Assembly (NCBI RefSeq): GCF_028595325.1
Contig: NZ_JAQQXR010000001.1
Location: 310,001-374,000, forward strand
Direction: 5' to 3'
DNA from: Janthinobacterium fluminis
Lineage (GTDB): Bacteria > Pseudomonadota > Gammaproteobacteria > Burkholderiales > Burkholderiaceae_D
Length of the DNA: 64,000 nt
Positions 35,417 through 48,464 of the stretch are shown here, in pieces. Below the pieces are notes generated by a model, which was given only the letters and a program-made list of their open reading frames with translations, was not told the DNA's origin and made no database searches. Position numbers and translations under genes: made by a program. Each line of letters begins with the position of its first letter. Within the stretch, counting starts at the first letter, position 1.

Positions 35417-35487
35417 GCGGGCGCGCAACACCGTGCTGCGCGGCCGGTGGCGCTGGCGTACAATCTGGACTCATTTTAAAAGGACGT

Positions 35488-35895
35488 ATGATGCAATTGA
35501 AACCAATCTTGACACTGGATGACGTGAAGAAAATCGCCGCCGCCGCGGAGGCGGAAGCCGTCGCCAACAAATGGGCCGTGGTGATCTCCATCGTCGACCA
35601 AGGCGGCCATTTGCTGTGGCTGCAACGGATGGACGGCGTCGCGCCGATTTCCGCGCACATCGCCCCGGCCAAGGCCAAGACGGCCGCGCTGGGCCAGCGC
35701 GAGTCGCGCATCTATGAAGAAATGATCAACAACGGCCGCGTCTCTTTCCTGAGCGCGCCTGAAATCGAAGGCATGCTGGAAGGCGGCGTGCCCATCGTCA
35801 TCGACGGTCACTACGTCGGCGCCGTCGGCGTGTCGGGTGTCAAATCGGCGGAAGACGCGCAGATCGCCAGAGCCGGCATCGCCGCGCTGGCATAA
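35488..35895 (+). CDS. GlcG/HbpS family heme-binding-like protein (DUF336)
   Basis: The 135-aa product has the GlcG/HbpS pattern: V-I-S-I-V-D-Q-G-G-H-L-L-W-L-Q-R-M-D-G (about 31-49), A-K-A-K-T-A-A (about 61-67), and G-V-P-I-V-I-D-G-H near 99-107 with G-A-V-G-V-S-G after it. Members bind heme or small ligands, and some sit with glycolate-oxidase or extracellular sensing genes; no such neighbour is present, so the role here is unknown. There is no signal peptide. Ribosome site AAAGGACG precedes the tandem ATGs. Confidence 0.8.
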   Translation: MMQLKPILTLDDVKKIAAAAEAEAVANKWAVVISIVDQGGHLLWLQRMDGVAPISAHIAPAKAKTAALGQRESRIYEEMINNGRVSFLSAPEIEGMLEGGVPIVIDGHYVGAVGVSGVKSAEDAQIARAGIAALA

Positions 35896-35958
35896 ACGCC
35901 TGCCGCCCGCGTCACGCGCGGGGGCAATGACTGGCGCCGGCTCTGGCTGGCGCCGTTC

Positions 35959-36378
35959 TCAGCCTGGGGCGTAGGCGCCCGCATACCACGGGCCGTTGCC
36001 GTCCCAGCATTGCTCCTGGATCTGGCCGCTGGATTTGCTCACGTAGACCCGCAGGTGCACGCCATTGTTGTCGGTCCACGCCGTGGCGGACGAGGCTGAG
36101 CCCTCGCTGCTGAAGGCGCCGATATTCCACTCGTTTTTATCCCAGCAGTATTCAGTGATCTTGTTCTGATTGCTGACATAGGCGCGGATGTGTACCTGCC
36201 CACCGCCGTCGACCCAGCTGGCCGCGCCGACCGTCTGGCCGGTGGCCCGGAAGGCGCCGACGTACCAGGGGCCGCCGTCCCAGCATTTTTCCGTGACCGT
36301 CGTGCCGTTGCTGGCGTAGACGCGGATCGAATTGCCGCCATTCCAGTTAATCGATGCCACGTTCGAGATGTCAGACAT
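35959..36378 (-). CDS. Three-blade fucose-binding-lectin-like protein (RSL/AAL family)
   Basis: The 139-aa protein consists of three tandem ~45-residue blades, each with an I-R-V-Y-like strand, a T-E-x-C-W-D turn and a W-x-x-G-A-F end. This is the blade pattern of the fucose-specific lectins of Ralstonia (RSL) and Aleuria (AAL). Likely sugar-contact residues repeat as Arg19/Glu30/Trp38, Arg65/Glu76/Trp84 and Arg110/Glu122/Trp131. RSL has two blades and trimerises into a six-blade propeller; three blades here would suit a dimer. There is no signal peptide, as in RSL. AAGGAGAG precedes the start. Sugar specificity is inferred, not shown. Confidence 0.85.
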   Translation of the reverse strand: MSDISNVASINWNGGNSIRVYASNGTTVTEKCWDGGPWYVGAFRATGQTVGAASWVDGGGQVHIRAYVSNQNKITEYCWDKNEWNIGAFSSEGSASSATAWTDNNGVHLRVYVSKSSGQIQEQCWDGNGPWYAGAYAPG

Positions 36379-36871
36379 AAGTGCTCTCCTTGAAAAGGCT
36401 GCCCGCCGGGGGCGTCAGCGCCATGCGCTGCGGGCTTGCCGGGTGTGTCGATAAGAGACATTGGGAGTGTCGCGCAATCTGCGGCGGGTGGCGCCCGCGA
36501 GCATTGAATCCAGTGTAGGGGCGCGCCGGGCCGGGATTCTATTCAAATGTCATTTCCGCAGCGCAAACTTGCCTCCACTTGATTTTTGATAATCCGGCGG
36601 GCGGGGAAGGGCGGGTATGCACACTTTGATAATGTTGCCTGCAGAGGTAGGCGCGGCGTCGTTTTCCGGCGGTTTTCGCCCTTGCCGCGATTGCCGGAAA
36701 GGCGTGTTTGCGCTATAATTGCAAGGTTTAGCCATTCTTACACATACCGTAGCGACTACCACCATCCCATCATTCATTATGACCGCCGACACCCTTGCCG
36801 CTACGCTGCAGGGGACGCTTGGCGGTCGGTCTGACGTGGCGCAGCTACGGTAACTTTATCAGGAGTTGCCC
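36379..36871. other. Lectin-carA intergenic region
   Basis: This 493-bp gap between divergent genes holds the carAB promoter (36691-36719) and a ~150-nt leader. In the leader are a 24-codon ATG frame (36779-36853) without a ribosome site and a GACCGCC/GGCGGTC pair (36781-36787 with 36821-36827) that could fold. No T-run follows, so a classic attenuator is not evident. The 5' half (36379-36600) is the lectin upstream region; no clear minus-strand promoter was found. Confidence 0.5.
36691..36719 (+). promoter_or_regulatory. Sigma-70 promoter of carAB
   Basis: TTGCCG (36691-36696) and a consensus TATAAT (36714-36719) are separated by 17 bp. Transcription would begin about 36726, leaving a leader of about 145 nt before carA. 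Confidence 0.78.
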
Positions 36872-38036
36872 TTGCCGCCATTTTTTTCTGGCCCTGCCGT
36901 TCCAGCCATTCTAGCGCTTGCTGATGGAACGATTTTCAAAGGATTTTCTATCGGCGCCGCCGGTCACACGACGGGCGAGGTGGTATTCAATACCTCCATG
37001 ACCGGCTACCAGGAAATCCTCACCGATCCGAGCTACTGCCGCCAGATCGTGACCCTGACTTACCCGCATATCGGCAACACCGGCGTCAACCCGGAGGACG
37101 TGGAATCGTCCAAGGTGCACGCCGCCGGTCTGATCATCCGCGACCTGCCACTGCTCGCCTCGAACTTCCGCTCGACCCAGTCCTTGTCCGACTACCTGAA
37201 GGCGGAGAACATCGTCGCCATCGCCGGCATCGACACCCGCAAGCTGACCCGCATCCTGCGCGAAAAGGGCGCGCAGAGCGGCGCCATCCTGGTCGGCACC
37301 CAAGGCAACGAGCCGTCCGCCGCGCAGGCGCTGGAACTGGCCCGCTCCTTCCCCGGCCTGACCGGCATGGACCTGGCCAAGGTGGTCTCGACCAAGAACG
37401 CCTACGAGTACACGGAAACCGAGTGGACCCTGGGCGAAGGCTACGGCAAGCTGGCCGACCCGGCCTACCACGTGGTGGCCTTCGACTACGGCGTCAAGCG
37501 CAACATCCTGCGCATGCTGACGGCGCGCGGCTGCAAGGTGACGGTGCTGCCGGCCCAGGCCTCGGCCGCCGACGCGCTGGCGCTGAACCCGGACGGCATC
37601 TTCCTGTCGAACGGCCCCGGCGACCCGGAGCCGTGCGACTACGCGATCGCCGCAACCAAGGAGCTGATCGAGCGCGGCATCCCCGTGTTCGGCATCTGCC
37701 TGGGCCACCAGATCATGGCGCTGGCCTCCGGCGCCAAGACGCTGAAGATGAAATTCGGCCACCACGGCGCCAACCACCCGGTGCAGGACCTGGAAACGAA
37801 GCAGGTCCTGATCACCTCGCAGAACCACGGTTTCGCCGTCGACGTCGCCACCTTGCCGGCCAATTGCCGCGTCACCCACCAATCGCTGTTCGACGGCTCG
37901 CTGCAGGGCTTCGCCCGCACGGACAAGCCGGCCTTCTGCTTCCAGGGCCACCCTGAAGCGTCGCCCGGCCCGATGGATGTTGCCTACCTGTTTGACCGCT
38001 TCATCGCTTTGATGGCTGCGGAGGAGAAAAAGAAAA

Positions 38037-38044
<8 letters not shown>
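36872..38044 (+). CDS. carA: Carbamoyl-phosphate synthase small subunit
   Basis: CarA hydrolyses glutamine and passes ammonia to CarB for pyrimidine and arginine synthesis. The start is set at TTG 36872 because AGGAG (36861-36865) lies 6 nt before it; TTG 36866 would abut the ribosome site. The 390-aa product has the CarA N-terminal domain ([11 protein letters not shown]) and a class I amidotransferase domain with G-I-C-L-G-H-Q, nucleophile Cys276, and the C-terminal G-H-P-E-A-S-P-G His-x-Glu pair. It overlaps carB by 8 bp. Confidence 0.95.
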
Positions 38045-41267
<3,223 letters not shown>

Positions 41268-41286
41268 GCTTTTTGCGGCACCTTTG

Positions 41287-41332
41287 ACCACAGAGCCCCG
41301 CGCGGCAGTTTTGCGCGGCCTCTGTGGTTTTC
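41287..41332 (+). terminator. Terminator after carAB
   Basis: A long stem, ACCACAGAG with CTCTGTGGT outside and CCGCGC with GCGCGG inside, encloses a TTTT-containing loop and is followed by TTTTC. Confidence 0.72.
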
Positions 41333-41373
41333 ACTTGGTGGACCCGCTCCACCGACAACATAGTAGATAAAAC

Positions 41374-41850
41374 ATGACCACAGTCCCACTGACCAAATTC
41401 GGCGCAGAACTCCTGAAGGAAGAGCTGCACCATTTGAAGACCAAAGAGCGCCGCCTCGTGATCGACGCGATCGCCGAAGCGCGTTCCCACGGCGACCTGT
41501 CGGAAAACGCCGAATACGATGCCGCCAAGGAGCGCCAGGCCTTCGTCGAGGGCCGCATCGCCGAGCTCGAAGGCAAGCTGGGCGCCGCGCAAATCATCGA
41601 TCCGACCACGCTGGACGCGGAAGGCCGCGTCGTGTTCGCCTCGACCGTCAACCTGGAAGACCTGGAACTGGGCACCAAGGTGACCTACCAGATCGTCGGC
41701 CTGGATGAAGCCGACCTGAAACTCAATAAGGTGTCGGTGACCTCGCCGATCGCCCGCGCGCTGATCGGCAAGTATGCCGGCGACGTCGTCGAGGTGCAGG
41801 CGCCGTCCGGCCCGCGCGAATACGAAATCCTGGAAGTGCTGTACATCTGA
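41374..41850 (+). CDS. greA: Transcription elongation factor GreA
   Basis: GreA stimulates RNA cleavage by stalled RNA polymerase. The 158-aa product has the N-terminal coiled coil (about 10-75, with the D-L-S-E-N-A-E-Y-D loop and its acidic tip residues) and the C-terminal FKBP-like domain with [10 protein letters not shown]. Its stop shares one base with the next gene's start (TGATG). Confidence 0.97.
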   Translation: MTTVPLTKFGAELLKEELHHLKTKERRLVIDAIAEARSHGDLSENAEYDAAKERQAFVEGRIAELEGKLGAAQIIDPTTLDAEGRVVFASTVNLEDLELGTKVTYQIVGLDEADLKLNKVSVTSPIARALIGKYAGDVVEVQAPSGPREYEILEVLYI

Positions 41851-42299
41851 TGCCGCTGGCCCGTTTGCGTGTCGTAGTTGCAACACTGTGGGCCGGCAGC
41901 CTGTGGACCGTCGGCTATCTGGTGGCGCCTACCCTGTTCGCCACCCTGTCCGACCGGGCGCTGGCCGGCAGCATCGCCGGCAGCATGTTCCGCAACGGCG
42001 CCGTGCTGTCGGCCGCCTTCGCGCTGCTGATGCTGGCGCTGCTGCGCCGGGACGCGGCCGGCTTGGCGCCGCGCCGGCGCCGCCTGCTGACCGGCCTGGT
42101 GCTGGCCATGCTGGCTTGCGTGCTGCTGAACTACCTGGGCATCCAGCCCCTCATCGCGGCGATACGCGAGGCGGCCGGCCCGGGCGGCCTGGACGCCTCG
42201 CCGCAGCGCAAGCTGTTCGGCATGCTGCACGGCGTCTCGATGCTGGTGTATCTGGCGCAGAGCGCGCTGGCCGCCGTGTTGATCTGGAAGCAAGAGTAA
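41850..42299 (+). CDS. DUF4149 membrane protein
   Basis: The 149-aa protein has four hydrophobic segments (about 8-25, 48-68, 80-100, 125-145), a G-Y-L-V-A-P-T-L-F motif near 23 and an N-terminal W-A-G-S-L-W. This is the DUF4149 (TMEM205-like) pattern. The role is unknown. It is translationally coupled to greA through TGATG, an arrangement common in betaproteobacteria. Confidence 0.8.
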   Translation: MPLARLRVVVATLWAGSLWTVGYLVAPTLFATLSDRALAGSIAGSMFRNGAVLSAAFALLMLALLRRDAAGLAPRRRRLLTGLVLAMLACVLLNYLGIQPLIAAIREAAGPGGLDASPQRKLFGMLHGVSMLVYLAQSALAAVLIWKQE

Positions 42300-42341
42300 A
42301 TAGCGGGACAAAAAAATGGCGGGCGGACAGCCTGGCTGGGC

Positions 42342-42815
42342 TTACTTGCTGCCCAGCGCGCTTTTCTTGGCGCTCTTCTGGCGCGGCTTGGCGCGCTTGA
42401 TGGAGCCACCTTCGGTGACGCGTTCGTTGCCTTTGATCATGACCTTGGTGACGGATGGACGTTTGGTCCCGCTGGCACTGGCCTTGACGATGGTCACTTC
42501 GCGCATACCCTTGCCGGTGGTGGCGCTGCGTTCCTTGACCACTTCTTTTTTCGGACGGTAGAGCACCAGCAGTTTGCCTATATGTTGTACCGGAGCGGCG
42601 CCGAGATCGCCGCAAATCGTCTCGTACATCCCGACGCGGGCTTCGCGGTCGTCGCCGAACACGCGGACCTTAATCAGACCGTGCGAATCCAGGCCCAGAT
42701 CGATTTCTTTGAGTACGGCAGGTGTCAAGCCCGCTTCGCCAATGATGACGATAGGCTTCAGCGCGTGTGCTTCGGCGCGCAGTGCGCTGCGCTCAACGGG
42801 TGTAAGTTTTAGCAT
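42342..42815 (-). CDS. yhbY: CRS1/YhbY-type ribosome-associated RNA-binding protein
   Basis: Residues 1-95 form the CRM domain with L-K-P-I-V-I-I-G-E-A-G-L-T and L-I-K-V-R-V-F-G-D-D; the usual G-K-x-G fingerprint is changed here to G-E-A-G. YhbY binds pre-50S particles. The 157-aa length exceeds the ~97 aa of E. coli because of a basic, low-complexity tail (about 100-157, many Lys, Arg, Ser). It is divergent from rlmE with only 42 bp between, so promoters overlap. Confidence 0.9.
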   Translation of the reverse strand: MLKLTPVERSALRAEAHALKPIVIIGEAGLTPAVLKEIDLGLDSHGLIKVRVFGDDREARVGMYETICGDLGAAPVQHIGKLLVLYRPKKEVVKERSATTGKGMREVTIVKASASGTKRPSVTKVMIKGNERVTEGGSIKRAKPRQKSAKKSALGSK

Positions 42816-42857
42816 AATAATTTTTAGTAATTCCCTTAAAAGCAGTATTCTACGCGA

Positions 42858-43541
42858 ATGGCAAAGAAGAAATTAAACAAAAACTGGTTGCACGACCACA
42901 TAAATGATCCTTATGTGAAGTTGGCGCAGAAAGAGGGCTACCGTGCCCGGGCCGCCTACAAGCTCAAGGAAATCGACGAGGACGAAAAACTCATCAAGCC
43001 GGGCCAGGTCATCGTCGACCTCGGCTGCACCCCCGGCAGCTGGGCCCAGTACACGCGGCGCAAGCTGGCCGGCAAGGACGGCGGCGGCATCGACGGCACC
43101 TTGATCGGCCTGGACATGCTGGAGATGGAGCCGATCGCCGACTTCCACTTCATCCAGGGCGATTTCCGCGAGGCGCGCGTGCTGCGCCAGCTGGAGGTGG
43201 TGTTGCAGGGACGCAAAGCGGACCTGGTCTTGTCGGACATGGCGCCGAATCTGTCGGGCATCGCCACGGCCGACGCGGCGCGCATGGAGCATTTGATCGA
43301 CCTGGCCATCGAATTTTCGCAGTTGCACCTGAAAACGTCGGGTTGCCTGTTGGTCAAGTGCTTCAACGGCATGGGTTACAGCCAGATCGTCGAGAAGTTC
43401 CGCGCCGAGTTCAAGGTCGTCACGCAGAAAAAGCCCAAGGCCAGCCGCGACAAGTCGTCGGAAATCTTCCTGCTGGGACGGGGCGTCAAGCACCCGGTGG
43501 AAAATAAGCCGGCCCATGACGAAACGCCCCTTGATATTTAA
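42858..43541 (+). CDS. rlmE: 23S rRNA 2'-O-ribose U2552 methyltransferase RlmE (FtsJ)
   Basis: The 227-aa protein has the SAM-binding [10 protein letters not shown] near 50-60, the K-D-K-E tetrad positions including Y-R-A-R-A-A-Y-K-L (Lys34) and S-D-M-A-P-N (about 130) and L-V-K-C-F-N-G (about 165). It methylates U2552 in the peptidyl-transferase A loop of 50S. RlmE next to ftsH is a widely conserved arrangement. Confidence 0.95.
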   Translation: MAKKKLNKNWLHDHINDPYVKLAQKEGYRARAAYKLKEIDEDEKLIKPGQVIVDLGCTPGSWAQYTRRKLAGKDGGGIDGTLIGLDMLEMEPIADFHFIQGDFREARVLRQLEVVLQGRKADLVLSDMAPNLSGIATADAARMEHLIDLAIEFSQLHLKTSGCLLVKCFNGMGYSQIVEKFRAEFKVVTQKKPKASRDKSSEIFLLGRGVKHPVENKPAHDETPLDI

Positions 43542-43749
43542 CAGTTGTGGCCGCACATCCAGGCAGGGAAGGGTGATGTCATGAGAGCATCGCAAGGCTA
43601 GTGCGGCTTGCCTGCCGGCGTTGCGCCGCCCGCGGGCCGTGGTATTTTTGCGTGCACGGATCGGCGGGCTTTGGCACGGCCCGCTTATTGCGAGTAAAAT
43701 CGTGTTTCTGCTATAGGAAAAAGATGCCTACCGCATCCAAGGAGTCTTC

Positions 43750-45633
<1,884 letters not shown>

Positions 45634-45661
45634 TGCGCTAGGGCCGGCACGTGCCTGACAG

Positions 45662-45688
45662 GGGCAAGGAGCGATCCTTGCCCTTTTT
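45662..45688 (+). terminator. Terminator after ftsH
   Basis: A 9-bp stem GGGCAAGGA/TCCTTGCCC with a GCGA (GNRA) tetraloop is followed by TTTTT. Confidence 0.88.
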
Positions 45689-45693
45689 CATTG

Positions 45694-45699
45694 TATAAT
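45694..45699 (+). promoter_or_regulatory. Candidate -10 box for folP-glmM
   Basis: A consensus TATAAT preceded directly by TG lies 36 bp before the folP start. The -35 position falls in the ftsH terminator stem and has no match. Confidence 0.55.
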
Positions 45700-45735
45700 A
45701 CGCAAGCAATATTTGCCCCGTTTCACTGACACTTC

Positions 45736-46575
45736 ATGCGACACTATTTTCAGTTCGGCCGCTTCGGCTTCAACTTGACGACGCCGGGCGGCAAGGCCCT
45801 GGTGATGGGCATACTGAACGTCACGCCCGATTCCTTTTCCGACGGCGGCCAGTTCCAGTCGCTCGAATTCGCGCTGGCGCGCGCCGAGCAGATGCTTGCC
45901 GACGGCGTCGACATCATCGATATCGGCGGCGAATCGAGCCGTCCCGGCGCGCCGCAGTTATCGCTGCAGGAAGAATTGCGGCGCGTCATGCCGGTGCTGT
46001 ACGCCTTGCGCGACTGCGGCAAGCCGCTGTCGGTCGACACCTATAAACCCGAGGTGATGCGCGAGGCCATCCTGGCCGGCGCCGACATGATCAACGACAT
46101 CAACGCCTTCCGCGCGCCGGGCGCCATTTCAGCCGTGCGCGACAGTGACTGCGCCTTGTGTATTATGCACATGCAAAATGCGCCGGAAACCATGCAGCGG
46201 CAACCCGACTACGTCGACGTGGTGCGCGAGGTCAGCGATTTCCTGCGCCGGCGGGTCGAAGAGTTGACGGCGGCCGGCATCGAAAGGGAGCGCCTTTGCA
46301 TCGACCTCGGCTATGGTTTCGGCAAGACGGTCGAACACAATTACGCGCTGCTCAAGGCCAGCGGGCAGATCCGCGCCGAACTCGGTCTGCCGATGCTGGC
46401 CGGCCTGTCGCGCAAGTCGATGCTGGGCGCCGTCACCGGCAAACCGGTCGAGCAGCGCCTGGCGGGCAGTCTTGCCGGCGCGCTTGCTGCGGTAGCGCAT
46501 GGCGCCGACCTCATCCGGGTGCATGATGTAGCTGAGACTGTCGACGCGCTGAGCGTCTGGCGGGCGGCGCATTGA
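45736..46575 (+). CDS. folP: Dihydropteroate synthase
   Basis: FolP joins p-aminobenzoate to the pterin pyrophosphate in folate synthesis and is the sulfonamide target. The 279-aa TIM barrel has M-G-I-L-N-V-T-P-D-S-F-S-D-G-G (about 25-39), D-I-G-G-E-S-S-R-P-G-A (about 61-71) and the C-terminal L-A-G-L-S-R-K-S block near 220. It is 34 bp before glmM, a common pair. Confidence 0.97.
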   Translation: MRHYFQFGRFGFNLTTPGGKALVMGILNVTPDSFSDGGQFQSLEFALARAEQMLADGVDIIDIGGESSRPGAPQLSLQEELRRVMPVLYALRDCGKPLSVDTYKPEVMREAILAGADMINDINAFRAPGAISAVRDSDCALCIMHMQNAPETMQRQPDYVDVVREVSDFLRRRVEELTAAGIERERLCIDLGYGFGKTVEHNYALLKASGQIRAELGLPMLAGLSRKSMLGAVTGKPVEQRLAGSLAGALAAVAHGADLIRVHDVAETVDALSVWRAAH

Positions 46576-46609
46576 GAGTACAGATATTAACTATTGAGAA
46601 GAGAACACT

Positions 46610-47947
46610 ATGACGCGTAAATATTTTGGCACCGACGGTATCCGTGGCCTCGTCGGCGCAAGCCCCATCACGCCGGACTTCGTCATGCGCCTCGGCTATG
46701 CGGCCGGCAAGGTGCTGGCCAAGGCCCAGACGGCGGCGGTGAAGCCGACCGTGCTGATCGGCAAGGACACGCGCATTTCCGGCTATATGCTGGAAGCGGC
46801 GTTGGAGGCGGGCTTCTCGGCCGCCGGCGTTGACGTGATGCTGGCCGGCCCGATGCCGACTCCGGCCATCGCCTACCTGACGCGGGCCCTGCGGCTGGCG
46901 GCCGGCGTCGTCATTTCCGCTTCGCACAACCCCTTCCACGACAACGGCATCAAGTTCTTCTCCGACCAGGGCACCAAGCTGCCCGACGCCGTCGAGCTGG
47001 AAATTGAGGACGCGTTGGACATGCCGATGGCTTGCGTGGCCTCGGAAAAGCTCGGCCGCGCCAAGCGCCTGGCCGACGCCCAGGGCCGCTACATCGAATT
47101 TTGCAAGAGCACCTTCCCGAACGAGCTCGACCTGCGCGGCCTGAAAATCGTCGTCGACTGCGCCCACGGCGCCGCCTACCACATCGCCCCCCACGTGTTC
47201 CATGAGCTGGGCGCCGAAGTGATCGCCATCGGCAACAAGCCGGACGGCTTCAACATCAACGCCGGCTTCGGCGCGACGGCCCCGGCGGCGATGGCGGCGG
47301 CCGTCGTCGAGCACGGCGCCGACCTCGGCATCGCCCTCGACGGCGACGCCGACCGCCTGATCATGTGCGACGCCAAGGGCCGCCTGTACAACGGCGACGA
47401 GTTGCTCTACGTGATGGTCAAGGACCGCCTGGCGACGGGGCCGGTGCCGGGCGCCGTTGGCACCCTGATGACGAATATGGCGCTGGAAGTGCTGTTCAAG
47501 GAAATGGGCGTCGGCTTCGCCCGCGCCAAGGTGGGCGACCGCTATGTGCTGGAAGTGATGAAGGAGCGCGGCTGGATACTGGGCGGCGAGGGCTCGGGCC
47601 ATTTGCTGTGCCTGGACAAGCACACCACCGGCGATGGCATTGTGTCGGCCCTGCAAGTGCTGTCGGCGCTGAAACGCAGCGGCAAGAGCCTGGAGCAGTG
47701 CTGCAGCGAGCTGGTGCTGTTCCCGCAAACGCTGATCAACCTGCGCGTGACGGCCGGCTTCGACTGGCAAAAGAACCCGGCCATGGTCGACGAGAAGGAA
47801 AAAGTCGAACGCGAACTGGGCGACACCGGCCGCGTGCTGATACGCGCCTCGGGCACCGAGCCCTTGATACGCGTGATGGTGGAGGCGAAAAGCGCCGATA
47901 ACGCGAAGGCGATGGCGCAACGCATCGCCGACAAGGTCGCCGCCTGA
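46610..47947 (+). CDS. glmM: Phosphoglucosamine mutase
   Basis: GlmM converts glucosamine-6-phosphate to the 1-phosphate for UDP-GlcNAc. The 445-aa product has the start [10 protein letters not shown], the phosphoserine loop I-S-A-S-H-N-P with Ser105, the metal loop D-G-D-A-D-R near 245 and the sugar loop G-E-G-S-G-H near 325. Confidence 0.97.
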   Translation: MTRKYFGTDGIRGLVGASPITPDFVMRLGYAAGKVLAKAQTAAVKPTVLIGKDTRISGYMLEAALEAGFSAAGVDVMLAGPMPTPAIAYLTRALRLAAGVVISASHNPFHDNGIKFFSDQGTKLPDAVELEIEDALDMPMACVASEKLGRAKRLADAQGRYIEFCKSTFPNELDLRGLKIVVDCAHGAAYHIAPHVFHELGAEVIAIGNKPDGFNINAGFGATAPAAMAAAVVEHGADLGIALDGDADRLIMCDAKGRLYNGDELLYVMVKDRLATGPVPGAVGTLMTNMALEVLFKEMGVGFARAKVGDRYVLEVMKERGWILGGEGSGHLLCLDKHTTGDGIVSALQVLSALKRSGKSLEQCCSELVLFPQTLINLRVTAGFDWQKNPAMVDEKEKVERELGDTGRVLIRASGTEPLIRVMVEAKSADNAKAMAQRIADKVAA

Positions 47948-47981
47948 TAGAAGCAGCGCGGCTGCGGCCATTGTTCGGCAA

Positions 47982-48015
47982 AGCGGGCTGTCATATTCGA
48001 CAGCCCGCTTTTTTT
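47982..48015 (+). terminator. Terminator after glmM
   Basis: An 11-bp stem AGCGGGCTGTC/GACAGCCCGCT with an ATATTC loop is followed by TTTTTT. The same stem sequence recurs after tRNA-Pro (57035-57064). Confidence 0.9.
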
Positions 48016-48016
48016 A

Positions 48017-48464
48017 TTCTCCGCGCCGTTTGCGGCGGATGGCAATTCAATAGCTTGAGAAACTCACAGATTATTGCATCGAAAACTTCCTTGTTAATCG
48101 ATAGCGACTCGAATGTGTTTTCATTGTCCATATTTTCAATAAGCGTTAACGTAATGTTTATCGAAAAATCATATCGCGCGCCGTCTCCCTCGTTCCTGCA
48201 TTTTCTCCTATGAGAATTGGTATTTTTTGGTGCCGTCATCGTGCGCCAAACAATAAAATATTCTAAATTTCAAATCACAAAATTGCTAAAATATTCAGTG
48301 CAATATTTTTCATTTTTATCAAACGTCCATTACGCCTGGTGTCACCGCTTTATTTTTGCCGAAGCTGTTGTTTTATTCTCCCGGCCCGCAATTACTGATT
48401 GAGTATTGCCGAAGGTCAATATATTCTAATTCCAGCAGCAGTCCATTTTTGATAAGGATCAATC
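48017..48464. other. AT-rich upstream region of the tpsA adhesin gene
   Basis: This 448-bp gap is clearly AT-richer than its surroundings, with many A/T runs. I see no supported gene; the two ~80-codon frames crossing it lack ribosome sites and run into the glmM terminator. A TATTCTAAT stretch (48423-48431) could hold a -10 box. AAGGATC precedes the tpsA ATG. Long AT-rich upstream DNA often binds H-NS-type silencers; that is an inference. Confidence 0.5.

Noticed and set aside
33032..35431. A 799-codon minus-strand frame opposite phoR and the patatin gene
   Set aside because: It spans two well-supported plus-strand genes and shows shadow composition with no motif.
47991..48239. An 82-codon minus-strand frame in the gap before tpsA
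   Set aside because: It ends inside the glmM terminator stem, has no ribosome site and no recognisable motif.
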